A stretch of DNA of 64,000 nucleotides from Psychrobacter sp. LV10R520-6 (GCF_900182925.1 NZ_LT900024.1:1054001-1118000), one strand, 5' to 3'. Shown: positions 9,708 to 19,361, counted from the first letter of the stretch. Made by a program: numbers and translations. Notes: generated by a model not told the origin, from the sequence alone.

Positions 9708-11381
9708 TTAATCAATCACCAACTGCTCTAAACTATCATCTTCCTGCCGCTCAGCGATATTGGCTATCATAGACAGTGCATGTGCTTGCTGACTGGTAGG
9801 CTGATAGTTAGAAGATGTTAAATCTTTGGGCGTGGCAGCCGTACCCCCACGTAGCCAATTGTTAGTAGTATCGCTCACGTTTTCATTGTGCTGCTGATTA
9901 TGTAGACGGTACCAAGCCAAATCATGATGTAGGCTAACCACGTCACCCATAATCAGTAACGCAGGCGTTGGTAGTTGCGCTTTTTCTTGCTGGGCGACAA
10001 TGGTAGCTAGCGTACCCGTTAATACTTGCTGATTGGGCATACTGGCATTGGAGATGACAGCGATAGGAGTATCAGCGCAGCGCCCCGCCTCAATCAAGCC
10101 TTCGCTCAAGCGTGGTAACGAATGCAGCCCCATGTAGAAAACGACTGTTTCGTCGGTATCGAGTAGATTTTTGAAATTATCGTTTGGTGCTCCAGCTTTT
10201 AAGAACCCAGTGACAAAACGTACCGACTGCGAATGATCTCGGTGGGTTAGCGGGATTCCGGCATAGCTTGCTGCTGCATTAGCGGCAGTAATTCCTGGAA
10301 CGACTTGGTAAGGAATACCATGTGCACGTAAGCTTTCGATCTCTTCACCACCACGGCCAAAGATAAACGGATCGCCACCTTTTAGCCGCACCACACGTCG
10401 ACCTTGCTTGGCTTCATTGACCAATAGTTCATTGATACCTAATTGCGCCACGGCATGGTTGCTGCGTTTTTTACCGACGAATACTTTATCAGCATCTCGG
10501 CGACACAAATCCAGCACTTGCGGCGATACCAGCGCATCATAAAATACAATATCAGCTTGTTGCATGAGTCGTAGTGCTTTAAAGGTTAATAGCTCTGGAT
10601 CACCCGGTCCTGCGCCGACGATGTAAACTTCACCAATGGGCTGTACCGTTTTGGTCTCTGTGTCAGAATCAACTGTACTAGACGATGCAGCCTGCTCAGT
10701 AGTTGGTAGGGAAGCAAGTGTAGCGTGGCTATTTTTGTCGATTTGTGCAGCGGTACTGTCCAAGTCTGCTTGTAATCGCGCCGTTGCTTGGGTTTCATTT
10801 CCAGCAAACATCAGCTCACTGACTTGACCTTCAAAGGCGCGCTCCCAAAACTGCCGACGTCCAGTAAGAGTTGGTATTTTTGTTTTAACCTCAGCACGGA
10901 AATCACCGGCCAGCTTAGCCAATTTGCCATAGCCTTGTGGTATTAAGGTCTCTAACCGCGCCCGTAATAAACGTGCCAGCACCGGCGCTTTACCATTTGA
11001 TGAGATACCAATCACAATTGGATTACGATCCACGATAGCAGGAAAGATAAAATCACATAAGGGCGGGGTATCGACCACATTGACTGGAATATTCAACTCA
11101 GTGGCATCGGCATGGACGTGGTGATTGAGCGTTTCGTCATCGGTTGCGGCTATAATCACGCGAGCGCCTATCATGTAGGTCTTATTATAATTTTCATATA
11201 CTAATGTGTGCTTGGTATCTTCGAGCAGCGCTTGCAGCTCAGCACAGATGACGGGTGCAAGAACGGTGATACACGCGCCAGCACGGCTGAGCAAATCGGC
11301 CTTGCGCAGTGCCACATCGCCGCCGCCAACGATAAGCACTTTGCGGCCTTCTAATTTAAAAAATAGCGGAAAGGTGTTCAT
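9708..11381 (-). CDS. cysG: Siroheme synthase CysG (dehydrogenase/ferrochelatase plus uroporphyrinogen-III methyltransferase)
   Basis: Makes siroheme, the cofactor of the sulfite reductase encoded a little upstream. The N-terminal half starts with VGGGDVALRKADLL, an NAD-binding fold for precorrin-2 oxidation, and carries the chelatase region. The C-terminal half is the SAM-dependent methyltransferase, with GAGPGDPELLTFKALRL, KGGDPFIFGRGGEE and GITAANAAASYAGIPLTHR. At 557 residues it is about 100 longer than E. coli CysG. The extra is a Thr/Ser-rich linker near residues 205-245 and a polar C-terminal tail. It lies downstream of cysH on the same strand, with a terminator between them, so it probably has its own promoter. 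Confidence 0.95.
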   Translation of the reverse strand: MNTFPLFFKLEGRKVLIVGGGDVALRKADLLSRAGACITVLAPVICAELQALLEDTKHTLVYENYNKTYMIGARVIIAATDDETLNHHVHADATELNIPVNVVDTPPLCDFIFPAIVDRNPIVIGISSNGKAPVLARLLRARLETLIPQGYGKLAKLAGDFRAEVKTKIPTLTGRRQFWERAFEGQVSELMFAGNETQATARLQADLDSTAAQIDKNSHATLASLPTTEQAASSSTVDSDTETKTVQPIGEVYIVGAGPGDPELLTFKALRLMQQADIVFYDALVSPQVLDLCRRDADKVFVGKKRSNHAVAQLGINELLVNEAKQGRRVVRLKGGDPFIFGRGGEEIESLRAHGIPYQVVPGITAANAAASYAGIPLTHRDHSQSVRFVTGFLKAGAPNDNFKNLLDTDETVVFYMGLHSLPRLSEGLIEAGRCADTPIAVISNASMPNQQVLTGTLATIVAQQEKAQLPTPALLIMGDVVSLHHDLAWYRLHNQQHNENVSDTTNNWLRGGTAATPKDLTSSNYQPTSQQAHALSMIANIAERQEDDSLEQLVID

Positions 11382-11549
11382 AGCGTCACCATTAGTTAGT
11401 TGCGGTCAATTACAGTTAATTTATGAAACCATTATGGGGCATTGCGTACTTATGCTCACCTAGCGTATTGGCATTAGTATATTCATTTTTGACATGTTAA
11501 CGGTAGTTTTTGATGGGAAAAGGAATAGAAGTATAAAATAATGACGGGC

Positions 11550-11599
11550 ATAAAAAATCCCGCTTACTGTCATAAGCAGGCCTAAGCGGGATTTTTTAT
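11550..11599 (-). terminator. Terminator after cysH
   Basis: Two 17-nt arms at 11550-11566 (ATAAAAAATCCCGCTTA) and 11583-11599 are exact reverse complements around a 16-nt loop, and T-rich flanks lie on both strands. It ends the minus-strand cysI-DUF934-cysH group. Confidence 0.88.
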
Positions 11600-11639
11600 C
11601 GGATTAGTTTTCTTCAAATACAATTACATAGTTGGCTTA

Positions 11640-12278
11640 CTACAACTGGGTATGCAAACCACATTCGCGGTTCTCTTCTACTTTAGTTGGGTCAAAGTAG
11701 TCAAGCTCGTTCGGTAATTTGTTTTCAGTCAGATAAACATCCAAATCGGTATCGGTTTTTTCGAATAATGGCGCAACTTTTAACACGCCATCTTTTGATA
11801 GGCTTAGCACATCAAGACCTTGACGGAATTCCGTTTGATCTTTACGAATAGCATTGAACCAGACGTCAGGCTTTAGTTCGTTCAGCGCACGGCGGAAAGG
11901 CTCAAGTTTCACTTGTTCTGTGAACTCATCATGTTGTGGATTATCAATACCTGGGATGCCGTTCATAGTCGCGTCGCGGTGGGCAGCCGTTTGCTTAGGG
12001 ATATAAGTGACGACATTTAAGTTTAGATCACGAATAAGCTTGTTGGCAAACTGATAAGTCGCGTCCGTGTTGTAGCCTGAATCTACCCATAGTACGGTGA
12101 TTTCAGGGCGCTGCTTTGCGACCAAATGTAATATAGCCGACTCATAAGGGCGGAAGTTAGTAGTGATAATTGGGTTTTTAGCTTGGGTAAGTGCCCATTC
12201 GACGATTTCTTCTGGCGACTTGCCTTGTAGGTCTCTATTGGCTTGGTCAATATCTAAATTGGGGTGCAATTGGCTCAT
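11640..12278 (-). CDS. cysH: Adenylylsulfate/PAPS reductase, cluster-free type
   Basis: Reduces activated sulfate (PAPS or APS) to sulfite using thioredoxin or a similar donor. The ATP-pyrophosphatase-like fold shows TNFRPYESAILH near residue 40 and AIRKDQTEFRQ near residue 144. The C-terminus ends in ECGLHTQL, the catalytic cysteine motif. That Cys is the only cysteine in the 212 residues, so the paired cysteines that hold the 4Fe-4S cluster of typical bacterial APS reductases are absent. The segment before ECGLH is shorter than in E. coli CysH. A clear AAGGA Shine-Dalgarno lies 8 nt before the ATG. Whether APS or PAPS is the substrate cannot be settled from sequence alone. Confidence 0.9.
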   Translation of the reverse strand: MSQLHPNLDIDQANRDLQGKSPEEIVEWALTQAKNPIITTNFRPYESAILHLVAKQRPEITVLWVDSGYNTDATYQFANKLIRDLNLNVVTYIPKQTAAHRDATMNGIPGIDNPQHDEFTEQVKLEPFRRALNELKPDVWFNAIRKDQTEFRQGLDVLSLSKDGVLKVAPLFEKTDTDLDVYLTENKLPNELDYFDPTKVEENRECGLHTQL

Positions 12279-12357
12279 AATACTGTCCTTAACGGGAATT
12301 AACTAAAAAAGTGAGAAAGGTAAAACTTGAATGGTGAATGAGTTTAAATGATAAAGA

Positions 12358-12954
12358 TCAAGCGCCAGCAAACATAGGTAAGTTGGCGGAACTGCGTCCA
12401 GCATGAGCACTGGCAAGGGCATTAAAAGCTTGGGCAATATCAAAATCAGACTGCATGACACGTTCGTTCAATACAAAACTGTCCGCGCCGGCACGTAAAA
12501 GGTAAGCAATTTGGTCACGACCAAATTCGCCTGCCATCCGAATCTCACCCTTATAGCCAAGTTGGCGTAGGGTTTGTGCAAAGCTAAAACCGCGACCGTC
12601 AGTGAAAGCGGGCACATGAATAACAATCAAGGCTTGCGCCAATAAAAACTCTGTCAATCCTGGCAGCGCATCGGTATCGGTATTTGCGGTAATCCATAAA
12701 CCTAGCCGACTGCTATGCTGGATTAACAGCTCATACACTTGTTGCAATAGTCCACCAGCAAGTGTATCGGTTGCGCTAAGTAAATCAGTCAGCGGTACCA
12801 GTACATCGAGCTTCTCTTGTTTGTGTAGCAGCTCAAGCAAGGTGACATGTGTAAGTGCAATACCATCTGGCAGCTCAGCAGTGGTAAGCGCATGCCAAGT
12901 GTCTTTACTACTAATATCAATACCGTTGCTATTTAGCACATGATGATTACCCAT
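12358..12954 (-). CDS. DUF934 family protein, sulfite reductase partner
   Basis: A 198-residue protein of the DUF934 family, which is found next to cysI in many proteobacteria and whose biochemical role is unsettled. Recognisable stretches are GLWITANTDTDALPGL, AFTDGRGFSFAQTLRQLGYKGEIRMAGEFGRDQ and the following ADSFVL. The open frame reaches 12993, but the ATG at 12954 is preferred because AAGGAGAAGG lies just before it. This start overlaps the cysI stop by 8 nt, which points to translational coupling with CysI. A structural or assembly role in sulfite reduction is inference from context. Confidence 0.88.
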   Translation of the reverse strand: MGNHHVLNSNGIDISSKDTWHALTTAELPDGIALTHVTLLELLHKQEKLDVLVPLTDLLSATDTLAGGLLQQVYELLIQHSSRLGLWITANTDTDALPGLTEFLLAQALIVIHVPAFTDGRGFSFAQTLRQLGYKGEIRMAGEFGRDQIAYLLRAGADSFVLNERVMQSDFDIAQAFNALASAHAGRSSANLPMFAGA

Positions 12955-14632
12955 AGACCTTCTCCTTGAATGGGGCAATGCCAACGCGGTCAATCACATC
13001 GCCAAAGCGTTCAACATCGTCTTCAGTCTTTGCGCGTAGCTCAAGATATACGTCCAAGATTACTTGCAAAGTACTGGCAACGTCAGCTGCAGGGACGGCT
13101 CTACCTAGTATTTTTCCAATTTTGGCATTATCGCTAGAGTTACCACCAAGGCTGATTTGATACCAGTGTTCGCCTTTTTTATCGACGCCTAAGATACCGA
13201 TGTCACCAACGTGATGGTGGGCACAGGCATTCATACAACCAGACATATTGAGACGAATCTCACCCAAATCATATAAATAATCAAGGTCGTCGAACTGTTT
13301 TTCGATTTGTTCCGCGATATTGTAAGTAGTGGCATTAGCAAGGGAGCAATAGTCCCAACCAGGGCAGACGATCATGTCGGTTAAGGTATTGATATTGGCA
13401 CGGGCTAAATTCAGCTTGGCCAATTGCTGCCATAGCTCATACAAATGACTAACTTGCACATCAGCGAACACTAAATTTTGCTCATAGGTACTGCGCAGCT
13501 CACCAAAACTGTAACGGTCAGATAAGTCAGCTAGGGCATCCATTTGTGTGTCATTCACGTCGCCTGACGGCACATAACTGCCGTCGACCAAGCCTGCTTT
13601 TAGAGAAATAACCACCGCACGGTAGCCAGCCACTTTATGTGCGACCGTATTTTGGGTATACCAGTTGGCAAAGTCTTTATTGCTGGTCAATAGCTGTTGC
13701 AGTTCAGACTGCACTTGTAGCGCATCGATATTAATGTAATCAGGGGCACTAAAATAGCTGCTAGCGGTGGCAAAATTATCATCCGTTAGGGTGAGCGCGC
13801 CGTCTTTGATGTGTGCTTCCCATTCGGCATCGACCAATTTTGCAAACTCGCGACCGCCCATGCTCTCAACCAATATTTTGATACGCGCTTTGAACTTGTT
13901 ATCGCGGCGACCATGCAGATTATAAACTCGCAAAATGGCGTCCAAATAGCTGAGCAGATGCTTGCGCGGTAAAAACTCACGAATAACTTTGCCAATGACT
14001 GGCGTACGTCCAAGTCCACCGCCGACTATTACTTCAAAACCAATCTCGCCTTCATCATTAGTTTTTACATGTAGTCCGACATCATGGACTTGAGTCGCGG
14101 CGCGGTCATTTTCCGTACCGATAACGGCAATCTTAAATTTGCGCGGCAAAAAAGCAAACTCAGGGTGAAAGGTTGACCACTGACGAATAATTTCGCAGTA
14201 CGGACGCGGGTCAGCAATCTCTTCTTGATGAATGCCTGCGTAAGGGTCGGTTGTGGTGTTACGAATACAATTGCCTGAGGTTTGAATGGCGTGCATTTGC
14301 ACGGAGGCCAAATGCGCCAAGATATCAGGAACATCTTCAAGGTTCGGCCAGTTCAGCTGGATATTGGTACGCGTGGTGAAATGCCCATAACCTTTGTCGT
14401 AAAGGCGAGTGATCTCAGCCAATTTTCGCAATTGATAGCTGGCAAGTAGCCCGTATGGAATGGCGATACGCAGCATAGGTGCATGACGCTGAATATAGAG
14501 CCCGTTCTGCAAGCGCAGCGGTAAAAACTGCTCTTCTGGCAGTTCACCCGCCAAAAAACGCTGAGTCTGGTCGCGAAATTGCGCAACCCGTTCCTCAACC
14601 AAAGCTTGGTCAGCATAGTTATATTGATACAT
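12947..14632 (-). CDS. cysI: Sulfite reductase haemoprotein (siroheme/4Fe-4S subunit)
   Basis: Six-electron reduction of sulfite to sulfide. The protein has the duplicated nitrite/sulfite reductase architecture. The siroheme and 4Fe-4S ligands are visible near residues 420-475: CPGWDYC (Cys-x5-Cys) and SGCMNACAHHH (Cys-x3-Cys). Arg/Lys-rich substrate-side motifs such as YDKGYGHFTTRTNIQLNWP and SGNCIRNTTTDP sit in the N-terminal half. No cysJ flavoprotein gene is next to it, so the electron donor (ferredoxin or a distant flavoprotein) is unknown. It is the first gene of a group running through DUF934 toward cysH and is transcribed away from sat. Confidence 0.95.
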   Translation of the reverse strand: MYQYNYADQALVEERVAQFRDQTQRFLAGELPEEQFLPLRLQNGLYIQRHAPMLRIAIPYGLLASYQLRKLAEITRLYDKGYGHFTTRTNIQLNWPNLEDVPDILAHLASVQMHAIQTSGNCIRNTTTDPYAGIHQEEIADPRPYCEIIRQWSTFHPEFAFLPRKFKIAVIGTENDRAATQVHDVGLHVKTNDEGEIGFEVIVGGGLGRTPVIGKVIREFLPRKHLLSYLDAILRVYNLHGRRDNKFKARIKILVESMGGREFAKLVDAEWEAHIKDGALTLTDDNFATASSYFSAPDYINIDALQVQSELQQLLTSNKDFANWYTQNTVAHKVAGYRAVVISLKAGLVDGSYVPSGDVNDTQMDALADLSDRYSFGELRSTYEQNLVFADVQVSHLYELWQQLAKLNLARANINTLTDMIVCPGWDYCSLANATTYNIAEQIEKQFDDLDYLYDLGEIRLNMSGCMNACAHHHVGDIGILGVDKKGEHWYQISLGGNSSDNAKIGKILGRAVPAADVASTLQVILDVYLELRAKTEDDVERFGDVIDRVGIAPFKEKVYG

Positions 14633-15002
14633 GGCGTACTCTCAGTTTTGTTTTAATCTTGAAGGCGGTGTAAAAAATTGCGCTAATGGTATATAAAAGC
14701 AGCAGCGAAAATGGTTTGCGTGTGGGGTGGCGTCTCAAAAAACGGTTTCAAAACAATATGGCTATACATGATATAAGGTTGGAGTTTGAATCATAAATTC
14801 ATTTCAGTCATATCCATATCCAAACACAGCATAAATTTTCATAACGAAAGTTAGGTAGCCTATGCTTATAGAATACAATGCATCATAACCAATTGCCTAT
14901 TCAAGCTCAATTCACGATTTTATTCATATTTTTTTGTTATTTAAATATTTCTTTCTCACATTTTTATTTCACTACTATTTATCTGAGGTCTTCGAGATTA
15001 AC
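14633..15002. promoter_or_regulatory. Divergent cysI/sat control region
   Basis: A 370-bp AT-rich stretch between the divergent cysI and sat genes. It must hold promoters for both directions and is the natural place for a CysB-type activator to bind. I could not define a -35/-10 pair or a CysB site by eye, so only the position and gene arrangement support this call. Confidence 0.5.
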
Positions 15003-16262
15003 ATGACACAACTTGCATCCACCGCATCAAAACCCGAATCAAAATTAGTCCCGCCACATGGTAGTGCGATGCTTAAGCCGCTATTATTAACCGGCACTGA
15101 ACGCGAACAGGCACTTAAACTTGCCAGCACTTTGCCAACCATTACCCTGAGCTCACGCGAGCGCGGTGATTTGATCATGCTAGGTATTGGTGGCTTTACC
15201 CCGCTGGATGGTTTTATGAATCAAGCCGATTGGCAAGGTGTGGTTGATAATATGCACCTGCAGTCAGGTAAAAATTCTGGCTTATTTTGGCCGATTCCGA
15301 TTACCTTGTCTGCCCCTAAAACGACCGCCGATAGCCTGAATCAAGGCGATAAAGTGGCTTTGGTCGCTGAGGACGGTGAAGTCATGGGTATCTTGACGGT
15401 GGAGGAGACCTACACTATTGACAAAGAACACGAGTGTCAGCAGGTTTTTACCACGACAGATCCAGAGCATCCAGGCGTTCAGCAAGTATTGAACCAAGGT
15501 GAGGTCAATATTGCAGGCAGTGTTAAGGTACTGAGCGAAGGCGAATTCCCAGCGCTGTACCCAGAGATTTATAAAACGCCTACCGAAACGCGGCAGATAC
15601 TAAATGATAAAGGCTGGCAGACGGTTGCGGCGTTCCAGACTCGCAATCCAATGCACCGCTCGCATGAGTACTTAGCCAAAATTGCCATTGAGATTTGTGA
15701 TGGGGTGCTCATACATTCATTACTAGGCGCGCTTAAACCGGGCGATATCCCAGCTGACGTGCGTCAAGAAGCCATCAAAACCTTAATTGACAACTATTTT
15801 AGACAGGATACCGTTATTCAAGCGGGCTATCCGTTAGATATGCGTTATGCAGGTCCTCGTGAAGCGCTGCTTCATGCGCTCTTCCGTCAAAACTACGGCT
15901 GTAGCCATCTGATTGTTGGGCGTGACCATGCGGGTGTGGGTGATTATTATGGCGCGTTTGATGCCCAGACTATCTTTGAGCACTTAGATAAAGACGATAT
16001 TATCACTCAGCCGTTAAAGATTGGCTGGACGTTTTGGTGCAATGCGTGTAATGCAATGGCTTCTGACAAAACTTGCCCGCATGATGCCTCGCAGCATGTC
16101 AAAGTATCAGGGACGAAACTGCGTAAGGCACTATCGGAAGATGAAGAGGTACCAGAAAACTTTAGCCGCCCCGAAGTGTTGCAGGTTTTGCGCAATTACT
16201 ATGCAGGTATCGCCCGTGAAGAACGTGCCGAAGTGAAATTAACTGGTGCGTCTGCGGTTTAA
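15003..16262 (+). CDS. sat: Sulfate adenylyltransferase (single-chain ATP sulfurylase)
   Basis: Makes APS and pyrophosphate from ATP and sulfate. This is the single-polypeptide type, not CysD/CysN. Motifs include [25 protein letters not shown] and a Cys-rich zinc-type segment ([17 protein letters not shown]). There is no fused APS kinase domain. The frame opens at 14934, but the ATG at 15003 is preferred because MTQLAS begins a normal-looking 419-residue enzyme and the upstream residues would form an unlikely hydrophobic leader. It is divergent from cysI and ends in a strong terminator, so it is probably monocistronic. Confidence 0.93.
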   Translation: MTQLASTASKPESKLVPPHGSAMLKPLLLTGTEREQALKLASTLPTITLSSRERGDLIMLGIGGFTPLDGFMNQADWQGVVDNMHLQSGKNSGLFWPIPITLSAPKTTADSLNQGDKVALVAEDGEVMGILTVEETYTIDKEHECQQVFTTTDPEHPGVQQVLNQGEVNIAGSVKVLSEGEFPALYPEIYKTPTETRQILNDKGWQTVAAFQTRNPMHRSHEYLAKIAIEICDGVLIHSLLGALKPGDIPADVRQEAIKTLIDNYFRQDTVIQAGYPLDMRYAGPREALLHALFRQNYGCSHLIVGRDHAGVGDYYGAFDAQTIFEHLDKDDIITQPLKIGWTFWCNACNAMASDKTCPHDASQHVKVSGTKLRKALSEDEEVPENFSRPEVLQVLRNYYAGIAREERAEVKLTGASAV

Positions 16263-16295
16263 GAGACCCGTATCCCTCGTTAAAAAGCCGTTAAA

Positions 16296-16330
16296 AAAAG
16301 GTGCCAGACGTTAAATCTGGCACCTTTTCT
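16296..16330 (+). terminator. Terminator after sat
   Basis: AAAAGGTGCCAGA (16296-16308) and TCTGGCACCTTTT (16316-16328) pair perfectly over 13 bp around a 7-nt loop. Confidence 0.9.
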
Positions 16331-16364
16331 ATTTATTAAGTCTTAGCCGTCAGTTGAAGGTCAT

Positions 16365-16619
16365 TTAGCTGATGTTTAAATGACCTTCAAGCTTTTGGTA
16401 ATCGCCAGCCAACATACCACCACCGGAACAAAAATAATTCAGTGCCTGTTTGTCTTGGCTGTCAATAGACAGCATGCCGTCCTTGAATTGAAAAAAGGTT
16501 ACGCTGTCGTTGGCTATAGTCTAAAAAATGACACCGTGAGCATCATCCTGCTAGATCATAATTGGCTTATCACCTTATCGTATAACTGTCTAACAAACCT
16601 AAATAATGGAGAATACCTA
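16365..16619 (-). pseudogene. Decayed gene fragment, family not recognised
   Basis: The minus strand reads like a real protein C-terminus: SVTFFQFKDGMLSID, then QALNYFCSGGGMLAGDYQ, then LEGHLNIS and a stop at 16365. Going upstream, the same frame meets TAG stops near 16522 and 16552. A shifted frame near 16570-16619 again looks coding (FVRQLYDKVISQL). I take this as a gene broken by stops and a frameshift. The family is not recognised. A 13-bp inverted repeat (16354-16366 and 16378-16390) overlaps its 3' end and may be an old terminator hairpin. The rest of the interval to 16854 holds only the upstream region of the next gene. Confidence 0.4.
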
Positions 16620-16854
16620 ATAAAAGCACTTATGCCAAGTTAATTACTGGTTACCCTTATTTGTCACTAAGCGTTGCCCGTGCAAGCTGCTAGCATGGCG
16701 CTCATTATCTAGAGTTTTAACCAACGTTACCTTCTAACTCTTAGCTCAATAACTGTATTCTGTCCCGACAAATATCTTCTATTCCAATAAATATTGTCAT
16801 AAAAAACGGTTTAATAAAGCCCATATTATAAATCCAACCTTATAGAGAGCTACC

Positions 16855-17994
16855 ATGCAACCTATTAATAAAGCTACCAACATCGCATCTCGCCACGCTG
16901 ACCCTAGTTTGGCATCCGCTCAAAAAAATATCTTGCCACGCCCTTTGGTGATGGGTGCTGCGCTTACAGCCATGATGATGTTTGTTACTGCCTGTAATCC
17001 GGTTCAGGAAACCCAAGACGGTACAGATAATGCGGCGAGCGACAAACAAAACATCGAGCTACTGAACGTCTCTTATGATGTGTCACGCGATTTTTATAAA
17101 GAGTACAATTCGTTATTTAGCAGCGCTTATCAAATGCAGTATCCGGATAGCGAGGTGGATATTAATCAGTCACACGGTAGCTCAAGTAAGCAAGCACTGT
17201 CCGTTGCTAATGGCCTGCAAGCCGATGTTGTGACCTTAAACCAAGAAAGCGATATGAATATGCTGGTGGATAAAGGTCTGGTAAAAACCGATTGGCGCCA
17301 AGCTTTTCCTGATAATGCCGTTCCTTATACTTCCACTATGGTATTGCTGGTTCGTAAAGGCAATCCAAAGCAGATTGAAGATTGGCAGGATTTGACAAGA
17401 TCTGATGTCGAGGTGGTGATGCCAAACCCGAAGACTAGTGGCACCGCGCGCTATGCCTTTTTGGGGGCCTATGGTTATGGACTGCATTATTTTGCAGAAG
17501 AAGCTTATCAAAACCCCGTTCAAACCAATGCGTATATCAGAAAACTACTGGCAAACGTCATCACTTATGACAATGGTGCACGCGCTGCTACTACCAGCTT
17601 TACCCAGCGCGGGTTAGGCGATGTACTTATTACCACCGAAAATGAGGCGCATTTGGTCGCCAAGCAATTTGCCAAAGGACAGGTTGATATTGTTTATCCC
17701 AGCTATTCTATTGCCATTAATAATCCGGTCGCGATGGTCAAAACCGTCACCGATAAAAACGGCAGTACGGACGCGACAAACGCTTATTTAAAAGGTTTAT
17801 GGGACAAGCCTGCGCAAGAACTGATGGCGCAGATGTATTTACGTCCTAGTGATGAAAAGGTACTGGCAGCGTATCAAAACACGTTACCTAACATAAATAC
17901 CTTTGAGCCAGTGGCCGTGTTTGGATCTTGGGATAAAATTATGGATACCATCTTTGTCGATGGTGGGCTGTTTGATGAGCTGGCACGTCCGTAA
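16855..17994 (+). CDS. Sulfate/thiosulfate-binding lipoprotein 1
   Basis: Substrate-binding component of the CysTWA importer. It has an unusually long N-terminal tail, a hydrophobic segment near residues 31-45 and a lipobox V-T-A-C with Cys47, so it should be anchored as a lipoprotein. Family motifs are LLNVSYDVSRDFYKEYN, INQSHGSSSKQALSVANGLQADVVTLNQ, PNPKTSGTARYAFLGAYGYG and the C-terminal VFGSWDKIMDTIFVDGGLFD. It is closely similar to the next gene along its whole length, so the two are a tandem duplication. GAGAG lies just before the ATG. Symbols sbp or cysP would fit; sulfate and thiosulfate preference cannot be told apart. Confidence 0.92.
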   Translation: MQPINKATNIASRHADPSLASAQKNILPRPLVMGAALTAMMMFVTACNPVQETQDGTDNAASDKQNIELLNVSYDVSRDFYKEYNSLFSSAYQMQYPDSEVDINQSHGSSSKQALSVANGLQADVVTLNQESDMNMLVDKGLVKTDWRQAFPDNAVPYTSTMVLLVRKGNPKQIEDWQDLTRSDVEVVMPNPKTSGTARYAFLGAYGYGLHYFAEEAYQNPVQTNAYIRKLLANVITYDNGARAATTSFTQRGLGDVLITTENEAHLVAKQFAKGQVDIVYPSYSIAINNPVAMVKTVTDKNGSTDATNAYLKGLWDKPAQELMAQMYLRPSDEKVLAAYQNTLPNINTFEPVAVFGSWDKIMDTIFVDGGLFDELARP

Positions 17995-18157
17995 CCGTAA
18001 GAACAAAGAATCGGTAGCTGTTTCAATTACCCTTAGTTAGCTATATATTCCATTTTGGCAATAACATACACATATTCGTCATTAAACATAATAAGCTGGC
18101 GCTGTTAGCATAACTGCATTACATCTTATATCCCTGTATATAACTTTAGAGGCACTT

Positions 18158-19288
18158 ATGACATCTTACGCAGCAAGCAATTTGTTCAGCAAAAAGCTCA
18201 GTATAAAGAACAGCCCCTACAAAAACAAAGCACTCAGCGTGTTAAGTATTGCAGGCGTTGCGATGACCTTGGGACTTACTGGCTGTAGCAATAGTGAGCA
18301 GGCAGACACGACTGTCAATGCTGATGGCACGCCAGCAGCGGGTCAAAACATCGAGTTGTTAAATGTCTCTTATGATGTGGCGCGCGATTTCTATAAAGAC
18401 TATAACCCATTATTTATTGAGCATTATAAAACTGAAAACCCCGATACTAATATAACTGTCAATCAGTCTCATGGCGGCTCGAGCAAACAAGCACTATCAG
18501 TCGCTAATGGCTTGCAAGCCGATGTAGCCACTATGAATCAGGGCTCAGATATTGAGTTATTGGAGAAAAGAGGCTTGGTTGAGGCAGATTGGGAAGAGCA
18601 GTTTCCTGATAACGCGGTACCTTTTACCAGTACCATCGTCTTTTTGGTACGTGAAGGCAATCCAAAAAACATTCAAGACTGGGAAGATTTAACCCAGCCG
18701 GGTCTTGAGATTGTAATGGCCAATCCGAAAGTTACCGGTAATGGTCGTTATGCATTCTTAGGCGCTTATGGCTATGGCCTGCACACCTTTAATAATGAAG
18801 AAGCTCCTGCTAAAAACTACGTTAAAGAAATGCTCAACAATGTCAAAGTCTATGAGAATGGTGGACGTGCAGCAACCACTACCTTTGTCCAGCGCGGTAT
18901 CGGTGATGTGTTGATTACCTTTGAGAATGAAGCCAACCTTGCTGCTACTGATTTTGGTAAAGGTGAAGTTGACATCATTTATCCTGAGTATTCTATTAAG
19001 TCTGAGAGTCCGGTTGCTATTGTGAAGGCGGTCACGGATAAAAAAGGCACCACTGCTGCGGCAAAAGCCTATCTTGATTACTTATGGAGCGAGCCTGCCC
19101 AGCAATTAGCAGCTGATCTTTACTTACGTCCTAGCGTAAAAAGCGTCCTTGATAAAAACGGCGATAAATTACCACCGATTGATACCTTCCGTCCGAACGA
19201 AGCATTTGGCTCATGGGATGAAATCATGGGTACTTACTTCAGCGATGGCGGTGTCTTCGATCAGTTAGCGATTAAAGATCCACAGTAG
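18158..19288 (+). CDS. Sulfate/thiosulfate-binding lipoprotein 2
   Basis: Second substrate-binding protein for the same importer, 376 residues. Its leader ends in the lipobox LTGC with Cys43, and the mature protein repeats the family motifs: LLNVSYDVARDFYKDYNP, NQSHGGSSKQALSVANG, ANPKVTGNGRYAFLGAYGYG and FGSWDEIMGTYFSDGGVFD. It differs from its neighbour mainly in the signal region and in a shorter loop after GYGLH. It is followed by a stable hairpin and then the permease genes. Two paralogues in tandem suggest either dose or substrate specialisation. Confidence 0.92.
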   Translation: MTSYAASNLFSKKLSIKNSPYKNKALSVLSIAGVAMTLGLTGCSNSEQADTTVNADGTPAAGQNIELLNVSYDVARDFYKDYNPLFIEHYKTENPDTNITVNQSHGGSSKQALSVANGLQADVATMNQGSDIELLEKRGLVEADWEEQFPDNAVPFTSTIVFLVREGNPKNIQDWEDLTQPGLEIVMANPKVTGNGRYAFLGAYGYGLHTFNNEEAPAKNYVKEMLNNVKVYENGGRAATTTFVQRGIGDVLITFENEANLAATDFGKGEVDIIYPEYSIKSESPVAIVKAVTDKKGTTAAAKAYLDYLWSEPAQQLAADLYLRPSVKSVLDKNGDKLPPIDTFRPNEAFGSWDEIMGTYFSDGGVFDQLAIKDPQ

Positions 19289-19361
19289 TTATTGTATAGC
19301 CGCGCTACTTTAGAAAAAATACAGTATGGCTGGGAAAAAATTTACCAGCTATACGAAACTA

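Noticed and set aside
14633..15002. CysB binding sites and promoter boxes
   Set aside because: Expected by context, but no sequence match was clear enough to place them.
16380..16643. 87-codon plus-strand frame
   Set aside because: The opposite strand reads far better as a decayed protein, so this is its shadow.
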